From: Rhodovastum atsumiense
Lineage (GTDB): Bacteria; Pseudomonadota; Alphaproteobacteria; Acetobacterales; Acetobacteraceae
Direction: 5' to 3'
NCBI RefSeq assembly: GCF_937425535.1
Contig: NZ_OW485601.1
Location: 425,001 to 489,000, forward strand
DNA: 64,000 nt
Every line of letters starts with the position of its first letter. Within the stretch, counting starts at the first letter, position 1. The translations under genes and the position numbers were made by a program. A model generated the notes under the pieces. It was given only the letters and a program-made list of their open reading frames with translations, was not told the DNA's origin and searched no databases. Positions 16,455 to 24,514 of the stretch are shown here, piece by piece.

Positions 16455-17413
16455 GTCATCTCCTGCCCCGTCGCCCGCTGCTGATGGCCGCCATGGCCGG
16501 ACTTGCCGGCGTCACGGGCGCCCATGCCGCCCCCGCCCGGCCGCGCAGCATCCGCGTCACCTACGTGACGGCGCCCTTCAACGTGCCGCTGATCGTGATG
16601 CGCGCCAATGGCTATCTCCAGGAGGCCTTCGCGCCGCTCGACATCGCCGTGGAAACGCCGGTCATCACCTCCGGCGCCGCGCAGTTCCAGGCCATCGCCG
16701 CCGGCGCCATCGACATCGCCAGCGTGCTGGGTGACACCTCCGCCATCATCGGCCGGGCCAATGGAGTCGACCTCAAGGTCATCGGCGCCTTCAGCCGCTC
16801 GCCGCGGGCCTTCGCCATCATGACACGCGCGGACGGCCCGGACTCCATCGAAGCGTTGCGCGGCAGGACGGTCGGCGGCCCCAAGGGCACCACGCTCAAC
16901 CAGCTCCTCGCCGCCGCCCTCGCCGCACGCCGGATGCGGCTTGCCGACGTCAACTACCTTAACATGGACCTCGCGGCCGCGCGGGCCGCCCTGCTGGCCG
17001 GACAGATCGATGCGGCCACCCTGGCCGGGGCCGACGCCATGGCCGTCACCGCGGCCGGCGGGCGCATCATCACCACCGCCGAAGGGGTGACCTCGCCGAT
17101 GAGCGTGATCGCCGTGCGCGGCGCCTTCCTCGCCGAACACCCCGATCTGGTGCGCCGCTATCTCGGGGCCCATGCCAGGGCGCTCGCGTTCCTGCGTGAC
17201 CAGCCGGCGCGCGCACTCGACATCGCGGCGGCCGAACAGAAGCTCTCTCCGGAGGACGCCCGGACCATGTGGCCCTGGTATGACTTCTCGCCCGCGATCA
17301 GCGCCGCCGACCTGCGGAACCTGGAGGCGTGCCAGCACTTCCTGGTCTCGGCCGGGATGCTGCAGAAGACCATCGACATCGAAAAGGATCTGCTGGCGTC
17401 CGTTCCGGCCTGA
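16451..17413 (+). CDS. ABC transporter substrate-binding protein (SsuA/NMT1-like)
   Basis: A periplasmic binding protein of 320 residues. An N-terminal export signal (PRRPLLMAAMAGLAGVTGAHA) has adjacent arginines and an Ala-x-Ala cleavage site near residue 26. The mature part is the SsuA/NMT1 fold: VTYVTAPFNVPLIVMRANGYLQEAF, then a TSGAAQFQAIAAGAIDIASVLGD segment that surrounds the ligand cleft. The start overlaps the ATPase stop as ATGA. Ligands of this family include sulfonates, nitrate, thiamine precursors and aromatic acids, so the substrate cannot be fixed from sequence. Confidence 0.9.
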   Translation: MSHLLPRRPLLMAAMAGLAGVTGAHAAPARPRSIRVTYVTAPFNVPLIVMRANGYLQEAFAPLDIAVETPVITSGAAQFQAIAAGAIDIASVLGDTSAIIGRANGVDLKVIGAFSRSPRAFAIMTRADGPDSIEALRGRTVGGPKGTTLNQLLAAALAARRMRLADVNYLNMDLAAARAALLAGQIDAATLAGADAMAVTAAGGRIITTAEGVTSPMSVIAVRGAFLAEHPDLVRRYLGAHARALAFLRDQPARALDIAAAEQKLSPEDARTMWPWYDFSPAISAADLRNLEACQHFLVSAGMLQKTIDIEKDLLASVPA

Positions 17414-17434
17414 GGCGACCCGGATCGCCCGACG

Positions 17435-18127
17435 TCACGAATGACGTGGTTGCAGGCCGAGCGTGAGAATATCGACCAGGCGCCGCGCCATTTCCGCCGG
17501 GGGCATGCCGCCCCCGGGCCTGTACCAATGCGCCGTCCAGTTCAGCGCGCCGGCCAGGGCGAAGGCGGTGTCACGCACATCGGGGGCGTGCGCCGAGCCG
17601 TCGGCGACCGCCTCGGCAATCAGGGCCCGCATGGCGCTGTCGATCCGCCGCTTGGCGGCGCGGAACTGCTTCGCGCTCTGCGGTGACAGCGCCGCGGCAT
17701 CGGTGCGGATCACGCACATGCCGAAATCATCAACGGCAATCTCGGCGTAGCGGCAGAGGAAGGCGCGCAACCGGTCGAGCCCGGAGCCCGGCCGCTGCCG
17801 GGCGGCGGCCGCCGCTTCCTGCAACTGCGTGATCCCGCGCGTGACGCATTCCAGCAGCACCTGGTCCTTGTTGCCCAGATAGCGATAGATCACCGGCTTG
17901 GTCGCGCCCAGGCTGGCCGCCACGTCGTCGAGCGAGGTGGCGTGGAACCCGCGGGCGTTGAACATCCGCACGGCGGCCTGCAGCAACGCCTCGCGCTTGC
18001 GCTCACGTTCCTCCTGACGCTCGTCCGCGCTCAGGAACGGGGATGCTGCCACCGGCTGACGTGCCGGCGCGGCGGTACGGCCTGCCGCCTCGGGCGCCTG
18101 CCGGCGCGTCGCTTTCGCGGATGTCAT
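17435..18127 (-). CDS. TetR-family transcriptional regulator
   Basis: 230 residues from the ATG at 18127. After a basic Ala/Gln-rich leader, the TetR helix-turn-helix spans about residues 48-95 (REALLQAAVRMFNARGFHATSLDDVAASLGATKPVIYRYLGNKDQ), followed by a helical ligand/dimer domain. The open frame continues upstream, but the reading beyond 18127 has no TetR character and would run into the ligase gene. It is divergent from the acyl-CoA ligase gene, so an acyl-CoA or free acid is the likely inducer. Two 14-bp boxes in the intergenic region recur at 12.46-12.50 kb, which points to it as regulator of the whole acyl-CoA set. Confidence 0.88.
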   Translation of the reverse strand: MTSAKATRRQAPEAAGRTAAPARQPVAASPFLSADERQEERERKREALLQAAVRMFNARGFHATSLDDVAASLGATKPVIYRYLGNKDQVLLECVTRGITQLQEAAAAARQRPGSGLDRLRAFLCRYAEIAVDDFGMCVIRTDAAALSPQSAKQFRAAKRRIDSAMRALIAEAVADGSAHAPDVRDTAFALAGALNWTAHWYRPGGGMPPAEMARRLVDILTLGLQPRHS

Positions 18128-18171
18128 GTCACGCTTCGATCCATCTGCGGCTGCACACCAGCCTTGACTCA

Positions 18172-18185
18172 ATACTATAGGGTAA
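18172..18185. promoter_or_regulatory. Putative TetR box 3 (ATACT-ATAG-GGTAA)
   Basis: Third copy of the wTACy-N4-rGTAw element, 45 bases upstream of the tetR start. Just upstream of it on the plus strand is a TTGACT (18164-18169) that could be a -35 hexamer for the ligase gene, though the matching -10 is poor. Confidence 0.5.
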
Positions 18186-18190
18186 GCATC

Positions 18191-18204
18191 ATACCGGCAA
18201 GTAT
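18191..18204. promoter_or_regulatory. Putative TetR box 4 (ATACC-GGCA-AGTAT)
   Basis: Fourth copy, with perfect ATAC/GTAT outer arms, exactly 19 bp from box 3. That is the same spacing as boxes 1 and 2. Read on the minus strand it is TACTTG-N2-GGTAT, matching box 1 at 11 of 14 positions. Confidence 0.55.
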
Positions 18205-18278
18205 GGAGCACGCCACCCGCGAGCAGCGATATCCGTTCGCGACCGACACCAGACCGGTGGCTCCGGGAGGAAACACCA

Positions 18279-19844
18279 ATGCAGGCAAATGCCGCAATGC
18301 CCGACTCCGTTGCCGCGGAGGCCCGTCGCGCCGGCCGCAACACCATCGGCGACGCCATCGGCCGCGCCTGTGCCACTCATCGTGAGAAGGTGGCGCTGCG
18401 CTTCGCCGATCGCGTCTGGACCTATCAGGCCCTGGACGCGGAAACCGACCGCATCGCGGCCCGGCTGCGCGCCGGCGGGCTCGCCCGTGGCGACCGGGTG
18501 GTGGCGTTCGGCCGCAACTCCGACCACTACCTGCTCACCTGGATCGGCTGCTGCAAGGCGGGGCTGATCCATGTTCCCGCCAACTACGCCCTGACCCCCT
18601 CGGAACTGGCCTATATCGTCCGGCAATGCGGCGCCCGGCTGGTGCTGCATGGGCCTGACCTGCAGGTGGGATCGGAGGTACACCAGCTCGCCGAGGTCCG
18701 GCCGATCACCAGCGTCATGGCGGGCGACGCCCCGCCCTTGCCGGAGGATGACGGGCCGGACGACACCGACGTCGTCCAGATCCTGTATACCTCCGGCACC
18801 ACCGGCGCGCCGAAGGGGGCGATGCTGACCCATCGCGCGCTGTTCAGCGAGTACATGAGCTGCATCGTCGCCTGCGAATTCACCGGGCAGGATCGCAGCC
18901 TCGCCGCGCTGCCGCTGTACCACAGCGCGCAGATGCACGTCTTCTGCATGCCACAATTGCTGTGCGGGGCGGAAATCATGCTGGTCGAGGCGCCCGCGGC
19001 CACCTTGTGCCTGGACCTGATCGAGCGGCACCGGCTCAATTCCTTCTTCGCCCCGCCCACGGTGTGGATCACCCTGCTGCGCCACCCGGACTTCGCCACC
19101 CGCGACCTGACCAGCCTGCGCCGCGCCTATTACGGTGCCGCCATCATGCCGGTGCCCGTGTTGCAGGAACTGCGCGCGCGCCTGCCCGGCCTGCTGCCGT
19201 TCAACTGCTACGGCCAGAGCGAAATCGCACCGCTGGCCACCGTGCTCAAGCCGCACGAGCACGAGGCCCGTCCTGCCTCGGTAGGACGGCCGGTGCTCAA
19301 CATGCGCACCCGCGTGGTCGATCTCGACATGAACGACGTGCCCCCCGGCGAGAAAGGGGAAATCGTCCACCGCACGCCGCATGTCATGCTGGGCTACTGG
19401 GACAAGCCGGAGGAAACCGCGCAGGCTTTCGCCGGTGGCTGGTTCCATTCCGGCGATGTCGGCATCATGGACGCGGAGGGCTACCTGACCATCGTCGATC
19501 GCATCAAGGACGTGATCAACAGCGGCGGCGTGCTGGTGGCCAGCCGCGAGGTGGAAGAGGCGCTGTTCACCCACCCCGCCGTCTCCGAGGTGGCGGTGAT
19601 CGCGGTTCCTGATCCGAAATGGATCGAGGCGATCGCCGCCGTGGTCGTGCTGCGCCCCGGCCACAGCGTCACCGAGGCCGACCTGATCGACCACGCGCGC
19701 GGGCTGATCGCGCCGTTCAAGCTGCCCAAGCGGGTGATCTTCGCCGAGGACCTGCCGCGTAACACCGCGGGCAAGTTGCTCAAGCGCGAGCTGCGTGCCC
19801 GCTTCAGCGGCACCGGCACGGCGGTGATGGGCGTCGCCGGTTAG
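18279..19844 (+). CDS. AMP-forming acyl-CoA ligase (FadD/CaiC-like)
   Basis: 521 residues of the ANL superfamily. Motifs in order are YTSGTTGAPKGAML (ATP phosphate loop), the aromatic/active-site block YGQSEIAP, GWFHSGDVGIMD with the ribose-binding aspartate, DRIKDVINSGGVLV (hinge) and PRNTAGKLLKREL with the catalytic lysine. It activates a carboxylic acid to acyl-CoA with ATP and CoA in the cytoplasm. The start follows GGGAGGAAACACCA. Together with the dehydrogenase, SDR and thiolase it would feed an imported acid into beta-oxidation. Chain length or ring structure of the substrate cannot be told. Its stop overlaps that of the convergent padR-like gene. Confidence 0.92.
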   Translation: MQANAAMPDSVAAEARRAGRNTIGDAIGRACATHREKVALRFADRVWTYQALDAETDRIAARLRAGGLARGDRVVAFGRNSDHYLLTWIGCCKAGLIHVPANYALTPSELAYIVRQCGARLVLHGPDLQVGSEVHQLAEVRPITSVMAGDAPPLPEDDGPDDTDVVQILYTSGTTGAPKGAMLTHRALFSEYMSCIVACEFTGQDRSLAALPLYHSAQMHVFCMPQLLCGAEIMLVEAPAATLCLDLIERHRLNSFFAPPTVWITLLRHPDFATRDLTSLRRAYYGAAIMPVPVLQELRARLPGLLPFNCYGQSEIAPLATVLKPHEHEARPASVGRPVLNMRTRVVDLDMNDVPPGEKGEIVHRTPHVMLGYWDKPEETAQAFAGGWFHSGDVGIMDAEGYLTIVDRIKDVINSGGVLVASREVEEALFTHPAVSEVAVIAVPDPKWIEAIAAVVVLRPGHSVTEADLIDHARGLIAPFKLPKRVIFAEDLPRNTAGKLLKRELRARFSGTGTAVMGVAG

Positions 19845-20359
19845 CAGCCGGATCCGGCGGACAGCGTCATTGCCGGCCGTCCCTGGCCGGTGGCGATGGC
19901 CGCAAGAGTGCGCTGGCAGCAGCGTGGATGGCGCTGCCACGCGGGAAACAGCGTGATCCTGCGCAGCGCCGCGGCAGCATCGGCGGCGTCGGCAAGGATG
20001 GCGTCGGCCAGCAGACGGTGCGCGGCCAACTCCGCCGCCCCGGCCGCGGTAAGTTCATGCCGGGAGTGGCCCGCGCCGTTCCCGGTCGCGGCCACGAACC
20101 CCATCTGTTCCAGCCGCAGCAGACCGGCATGGACCGCGGCGGGGCTGGCGGCGACACCGGCGCACCCGCGCTCCGCCAGGGCCTGCATCGTCAGCAGGCC
20201 GGTGCGGGGCTGTTCGTCCAGCACGGCCAGGATCGCCAGGCGCAAATCCGGCTCATCCAGCCATTGCCCCTCTCCTGCCCCGCCGCAGCGCGCACCGCCC
20301 CGCCGATGACGCCAGCCGTCGCGGCGCCTCTGCCCATGGCGGCCATCCGGAAACGGCAT
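19841..20359 (-). CDS. PadR-family transcriptional regulator
   Basis: 172 residues from the ATG at 20359, six bases after AGGAGG. After a basic Gly/Arg-rich leader, the winged helix starts near residue 35 (PDLRLAILAVLDEQPRTGLLTMQALAERG then PAAVHAGLLRLEQMGFVAATG). The C-terminal helices resemble the dimerisation part of PadR proteins. It is divergent from a methyltransferase gene, with a 14-bp palindrome between them of the TAAGATATATCTTA kind. PadR-type repressors near AAGATATATCTT dyads are common in proteobacteria, so it probably represses itself and the methyltransferase. Confidence 0.8.
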   Translation of the reverse strand: MPFPDGRHGQRRRDGWRHRRGGARCGGAGEGQWLDEPDLRLAILAVLDEQPRTGLLTMQALAERGCAGVAASPAAVHAGLLRLEQMGFVAATGNGAGHSRHELTAAGAAELAAHRLLADAILADAADAAAALRRITLFPAWQRHPRCCQRTLAAIATGQGRPAMTLSAGSGC

Positions 20360-20376
20360 CACATGCCTCCTGGAAA

Positions 20377-20403
20377 TAAGATATATCTTAAATAAGATAT
20401 ATC
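20377..20403. promoter_or_regulatory. PadR-type operator (TAAGATATATCTTA plus a second half copy)
   Basis: A perfect 14-bp palindrome at 20377-20390 is followed by TAAGATATATC at 20393-20403, a near-complete second copy 16 bp on. The A+T richness stands out strongly. It lies between padR (start 20359) and the methyltransferase (start 20445) and should control both. Confidence 0.7.
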
Positions 20404-20444
20404 GCAGCACGCTTCGATGCAACCCCGCCCCAGGAGGAACGAGA

Positions 20445-21068
20445 ATGACCCACCGGTCTGACCTGGACCACTGGAACAGCCGCTTTGCCGGCGAAGACTA
20501 TGTCTTCGGCACCGAGCCCAACCGTTTCCTTGCCGCCCAGGCGCCGCGCCTGCCTCGCCGCGGCCGGGCGCTCACCATCGCTGACGGAGAAGGGCGCAAC
20601 GGCGTCTGGCTGGCCCGCCAGGGGCTGGAGGTCACGTCGGTGGAATTCGCCCCGGCCGCGATCGCCAAGGCCCGGCGACTGGCGGACCAGCAGGGTGTCA
20701 GCCTCGACATCGTGCAGGCCGATCTCGCCACCTGGGACTGGGGGGCGCCGCGTTTCGATGTCGTGGCAGGGATTTTCTTCCAGTTCGCCGGCCCTGACTT
20801 GCGGGACGTGATCTTCCGCCGGATGCAGGAGGTGCTGCTGCCCGGCGGCCTGCTGCTGATCGAGGGCTACACGCCGGCGCAATTGCGGCACGGCACCGGC
20901 GGGCCGTCGCAGGTCGAGAATCTCTACACCGAGGCGCTGCTGCGTGACGCCTTCGCCGGCATGGAGATCCTGCATCTGGCCGAGTACGAAACCGACCTAC
21001 GGGAAGGCTCCCGCCATGCCGGGCGATCGGCGGTGATCGACCTGGTGGCGTGCAGGCCCATGGGCTGA
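20445..21068 (+). CDS. Class I SAM-dependent methyltransferase (TehB/tellurite-resistance-like)
   Basis: 207 residues. The opening WNSRFAGEDYVFGTEPNRFL is typical of a small-molecule methyltransferase subgroup annotated as TehB-like or thiopurine-like. Motif I is degenerate (LTIADGEGRNGVWLA) but followed by the acidic residue in VTSVEFAP; the post-motif YTPAQL segment also fits. AGGAGG lies about eight bases before the ATG. Targets in this family include tellurite, selenite and other small acceptors, but the substrate is not established here. Expression is probably controlled by the divergent PadR protein. Confidence 0.8.
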   Translation: MTHRSDLDHWNSRFAGEDYVFGTEPNRFLAAQAPRLPRRGRALTIADGEGRNGVWLARQGLEVTSVEFAPAAIAKARRLADQQGVSLDIVQADLATWDWGAPRFDVVAGIFFQFAGPDLRDVIFRRMQEVLLPGGLLLIEGYTPAQLRHGTGGPSQVENLYTEALLRDAFAGMEILHLAEYETDLREGSRHAGRSAVIDLVACRPMG

Positions 21069-21079
21069 GCCTGCACGCC
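21047..21079. terminator. Hairpin overlapping the methyltransferase stop codon
   Basis: A perfect 11-bp stem (21047-21057 with 21069-21079) encloses an 11-base loop that contains the methyltransferase stop codon. It lies between convergent genes (the ccoG stop is at 21090), so it may terminate both. No U-tract follows. Confidence 0.55.
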
Positions 21080-21089
21080 CGGTGCCGGT

Positions 21090-22556
21090 CTATCGCGCCG
21101 GCCCCATGAACACGGTCCGGTAGGTCGTCATCTCGCCGGTTTGCGTGTTGCGCAGCGTCAGTTCCAGCGGCGTCGATCCATCCGCCAGCCGCTCCGGCCG
21201 CCCGAAGACCAGCAGCCGCCGCGTGTCCACCTGATCGCCGGGGACGGTCAGATCCAGAACCTGGCTGCGCTGCTCCGGGGCCTCGCCGAAGGCCATCACC
21301 GCGTCCTTCACCCCGGCCACCGCCAGCGTGAAGGGGGCGTCCTGCAGGGTCTTGTTGGAAATGCGGATGGTGTAGGCGTTGCGCAGCCCGCCATCGCGGG
21401 TCATCACGAATAACGGTGCCCGGTCGTGCTGCACCGAAAGATGCACATGCGCCCGCGACGCCAGCGCCACGCCCATCACCGACATCGCCACGGCCAGCAC
21501 GCCCGCATAGACCAGCGTGCGCGGCCGCAGGATGCGCAGCCTGCCATGCTGTCCCTGCGCCTTCTCCCGCTGGCGGGCCAGCGTGTCCCAGGTCACCAGC
21601 CATTTGGGCTGGCCGGATTTCACCATCATCTCGTTGCAGGCATCGATGCACAGGCCGCAATTGATGCATTCGAGCTGCACGCCGTCGCGGATATCGACGC
21701 CGGTCGGGCAGGAATTCACGCAGGCATTGCAGTCGATGCAGGCCCCCAGCCCGGCATGCGCCGCATCGCGCCGGCCATGGCCGCGCGGCTCGCCCCGCCA
21801 CGCCTGGTAGGTGACGATGAGGCTTTGCTCATCGAGCATCGCCGACTGGAAGCGCGGCCACGGGCACATGAAGGTGCAGACCTGCTCGCGGGCCCAGCCG
21901 GCCAGCAGGTAGGTGGTGAAGGTGAACAGGCCGACGAAGAAATAGACCTCGGTGGAAGCCCCGCCGGTGAAGAATTCCCGCAGCAGGGTCGGCGCGTCGA
22001 CGAAATAGGCGATCCAGGCCCCGCCGGTGGCGAAGGCCACCGCCGCCCATGCCGCATGCTTGGCCAGCTTGCGCAACAGCCGGTCGGTGGAGGGCGGCCC
22101 CTGGTCGCGCTTCATCCGCTCGTTGCGGTCGCCTTCGATGCGGCGCTCGACCCACATGAACAGGTCGGTCCACACGGTCTGCGGACAGGCATAGCCACAC
22201 CACACGCGTCCAAGCAGGGACGTCACCAGGAACAGCGAGATCGCCGCCAGGATCAGCATGCCGGTGAGGTAATAGATATCCTGCGGCCAGAATTCGAGAT
22301 TGAAGACATGGAAGCGCCGGTTCGGCAGGTCCAGCAGCACCGCCTGGTCCGGATACCCCGGTCCGCGATCCCAGCGGATCCAGGGCAGGACATAGTAGAC
22401 CGCCAGGCAGGTCACCAGGATGGCGGTCTTGATCGTGCGGGCAATGCCGCGCACCGATTTTGGATAGACCCGCACCCGGTTGGCGTAGAGGTTGCGATCG
22501 CTGAGCTGGTCCTCGATCTCCTTGCGGCGAACCTTCCCGACGCTGCTCATTGCCAT
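21090..22556 (-). CDS. ccoG: Cytochrome c oxidase accessory protein CcoG (RdxA/FixG)
   Basis: About 488 residues of the CcoG/FixG membrane ferredoxin-like protein. It has five to six hydrophobic segments and a first conserved block, GRVWCGYACPQTVWTDLFMWVERRIEGD. A cluster pair follows (CIDCNACVNSCPTGVDIRDG and CINCGLCIDACNEM), then a C-terminal periplasmic Ig-like domain. It is needed for copper delivery and assembly of cbb3-type oxidase; the CcoG family reduces Cu(II). GGAGGG lies close to ATGs at 22556 and 22550. The gene stands alone, with no ccoNOQP or ccoIS beside it. An FNR/FixK box lies 70 bases upstream, in line with low-oxygen induction. Confidence 0.93.
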   Translation of the reverse strand: MAMSSVGKVRRKEIEDQLSDRNLYANRVRVYPKSVRGIARTIKTAILVTCLAVYYVLPWIRWDRGPGYPDQAVLLDLPNRRFHVFNLEFWPQDIYYLTGMLILAAISLFLVTSLLGRVWCGYACPQTVWTDLFMWVERRIEGDRNERMKRDQGPPSTDRLLRKLAKHAAWAAVAFATGGAWIAYFVDAPTLLREFFTGGASTEVYFFVGLFTFTTYLLAGWAREQVCTFMCPWPRFQSAMLDEQSLIVTYQAWRGEPRGHGRRDAAHAGLGACIDCNACVNSCPTGVDIRDGVQLECINCGLCIDACNEMMVKSGQPKWLVTWDTLARQREKAQGQHGRLRILRPRTLVYAGVLAVAMSVMGVALASRAHVHLSVQHDRAPLFVMTRDGGLRNAYTIRISNKTLQDAPFTLAVAGVKDAVMAFGEAPEQRSQVLDLTVPGDQVDTRRLLVFGRPERLADGSTPLELTLRNTQTGEMTTYRTVFMGPAR

Positions 22557-22625
22557 TATCCCTCCAGGCATGCCAAAATTATTGATAATTTCCGCAAATA
22601 TCAAACATCAGACCGCGATACGGCA

Positions 22626-22639
22626 TTGATCTGCGTCAA
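22626..22639. promoter_or_regulatory. FNR/FixK box TTGAT-CTGC-GTCAA
   Basis: An exact match to TTGAYNNNNRTCAA, 70 bases upstream of ccoG, which is a known FNR/FixK target in alphaproteobacteria. A wider dyad, TTGAT (22582-22586) and ATCAA (22600-22604), sits between the box and ccoG. The divergent MYG1-like gene begins about 100 bases away on the other side and could also be affected. Confidence 0.8.
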
Positions 22640-22738
22640 CCGTGTGTGCGGCGGCGATCCGCAAGTCGCAGGCCGTGCCCGTCCCCGCGCACGCATCCCG
22701 AAGCTGCGTCGCCAGGCATTGCGTGGCAGAGTGATGTC

Positions 22739-23713
22739 ATGATGACCCCCGCGCATGACACGACCACCGCCCCGCGACCACTGCTCGCGACCCATAGCGG
22801 CAGCTTTCACCTCGATGATGCGTTCGCCTACGTGGTCCTGTGCCTCGCGCGCGGACTGCACGAGCCGGGCCGGGACCACACCCTGGTGCGAACCCGCGAC
22901 GAGGCCACGATCGCAGGGGCGGACGTGGTCTGGGACGTGGGAGCCGTCTATGACCCGGCCGCCAGCCGCTTCGACCATCACCAGCGCGGCGCCCCGGTCC
23001 GCGAGGATCACACGCCGTTCAGCGCGGCCGGACTGGTCTGGCGCCACCATGGTGAACAGGCCGTGCAGACCCTGCTGGACCAGGACGGCACCGGCGGCCC
23101 CGCGGCCGCGATCGCCGCGGTGATCGACCAGGAAGTGGTGCGGCGCATCGACGCGATCGACAACGGGGTTGGCGAACCCGGGGACGCGCTCAACCTGTCC
23201 GCGATCGTCGAGGATCACAACCCGGCCTGGGACTCACCCGCCGTCGGCGATCGTACCGCGGAGGACGCCGCATTCCTGCGCGCCGCCGGACTGGTGGATG
23301 GCTTCCTGCGACGCCGGGTTGCCATGGTCCGGGCACGCCTGGCCGCGGAGGCAGTGGTCGCAACGGCGCATGCGCGCTCCGCCGATCCACGACTGCTCGA
23401 ACTCGACCGCAAGCTGCCCTGGGAAGGACCGGTCTTCACGCAGGGCCTGCCGGTGCTCTACGCCCTCTATCCCGTCCCGAACGGCAACTGGATGGTGGAC
23501 GCGATGCCACCGGAACCGGGTTCCTTCGCCCAGCGCCTGCCGCTTCCGGCGGCCTGGGCCGGATTGCGCGATGCCGATCTCGCCGCCGCGAGCGGCGTGG
23601 CGGATGCCGTGTTCGTGCATCCCCGCCGCTTCGTGGGGGCCGCGCGGTCGCGCGAAGGCGCCCTGGCGCTGGCGCGCAAGGCCATCGCGCTCGCGGACCA
23701 GCCCGCCGGCTGA
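22739..23713 (+). CDS. MYG1-family (UPF0160) DHH-like hydrolase
   Basis: 324 residues. The opening THSGSFHLDDAFA corresponds to the THxGxFHxDE metal-binding signature of MYG1. WDVGAVYDPAASRFDHHQRG supplies the second metal site (D and DHH), and RIDAIDNG gives a further aspartate. MYG1 relatives are Mn-dependent 3'-5' exonucleases in eukaryotic mitochondria and nuclei; the bacterial role is not settled. Tandem ATGs at 22739 and 22742 are both possible. The gene is divergent from ccoG. Confidence 0.82.
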   Translation: MMTPAHDTTTAPRPLLATHSGSFHLDDAFAYVVLCLARGLHEPGRDHTLVRTRDEATIAGADVVWDVGAVYDPAASRFDHHQRGAPVREDHTPFSAAGLVWRHHGEQAVQTLLDQDGTGGPAAAIAAVIDQEVVRRIDAIDNGVGEPGDALNLSAIVEDHNPAWDSPAVGDRTAEDAAFLRAAGLVDGFLRRRVAMVRARLAAEAVVATAHARSADPRLLELDRKLPWEGPVFTQGLPVLYALYPVPNGNWMVDAMPPEPGSFAQRLPLPAAWAGLRDADLAAASGVADAVFVHPRRFVGAARSREGALALARKAIALADQPAG

Positions 23714-23851
23714 GTCGTGCCGGCCCCCGCGGGATGCTCCGCCGGCGCAACGCTCACCTGCCAAAGAACCCGGCCCTTCCGCCCCCCGCGGACTGGCGAA
23801 CGGGCCAATGACCATGGCACCCTTGGGCTTTGCTCATTGCCGGACTGATCG

Positions 23852-24511
23852 ATGATCTCCTCCATCCTGCTGGCCTCGGCCGCTTCTGGCTTCGTCTATG
23901 GCATCACGCCCGGGCCGGGGGTGCTCGCCGTGCTCGGCATCGGCGCCGATCAGGGCCGGCGCGCCGGGGCCGCTTTTCTCGGCGGCCATCTGGTGGGCGA
24001 CGTGCTCTGGGCCAGCATCGCCCTTGCCGCCATCATCGGCGTGCACGGGATCGGGCCGGTGGTCTTCGACCTGCTTGGCCTGATCAGCGGGTTGTACCTG
24101 CTCTGGCTCGGCGCCCGGGCGGTGACGGCCCGGCGCCGGGGGGCCGAGGACGCAAGCGCGCGCGTCCAGCGGCCCTTGGCGCATGGCCTGGTGTTCGGCC
24201 TGACCAACCCGAAGGCCTACCCGGTGGCGGTCGCGACCTTCACCGCCCTGCTGTCGGCCCGGGCTGATGAGCTGAGCTGGGGGATGCTGCCGGTGCTGGT
24301 CCTGGCCAGCCTGGCCGGCGGGGTGTTCGCCTATGCCATCCTGGTGGGACTGGTGGGCGCGGGCACGGTCCGCCGCGTCTATCGTCGCCACGAGACGCTG
24401 ATCACCCGGCTCTCCGGCGTGCTGTTCATCGGCTTCGCGGTAAACGCCCTGGCCCACGCCGCCCCCGGGCTCGCCGGCCAGCGATTCCGCCTGTTGCCGG
24501 GTCGGGCCTGA
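23852..24511 (+). CDS. LysE/RhtB-family amino acid exporter
   Basis: 219 residues with about six hydrophobic segments. The first segment ends in GITPGPGVLAVLG, the TPGP signature of LysE/RhtB translocators, and the middle has GLTNPKAYPVAVATF, matching the conserved NPK block. It would export amino acids or derivatives across the inner membrane. It stands alone and is convergent with ppx, with only three bases between stops. Confidence 0.88.
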   Translation: MISSILLASAASGFVYGITPGPGVLAVLGIGADQGRRAGAAFLGGHLVGDVLWASIALAAIIGVHGIGPVVFDLLGLISGLYLLWLGARAVTARRRGAEDASARVQRPLAHGLVFGLTNPKAYPVAVATFTALLSARADELSWGMLPVLVLASLAGGVFAYAILVGLVGAGTVRRVYRRHETLITRLSGVLFIGFAVNALAHAAPGLAGQRFRLLPGRA

Positions 24512-24514
24512 GGC

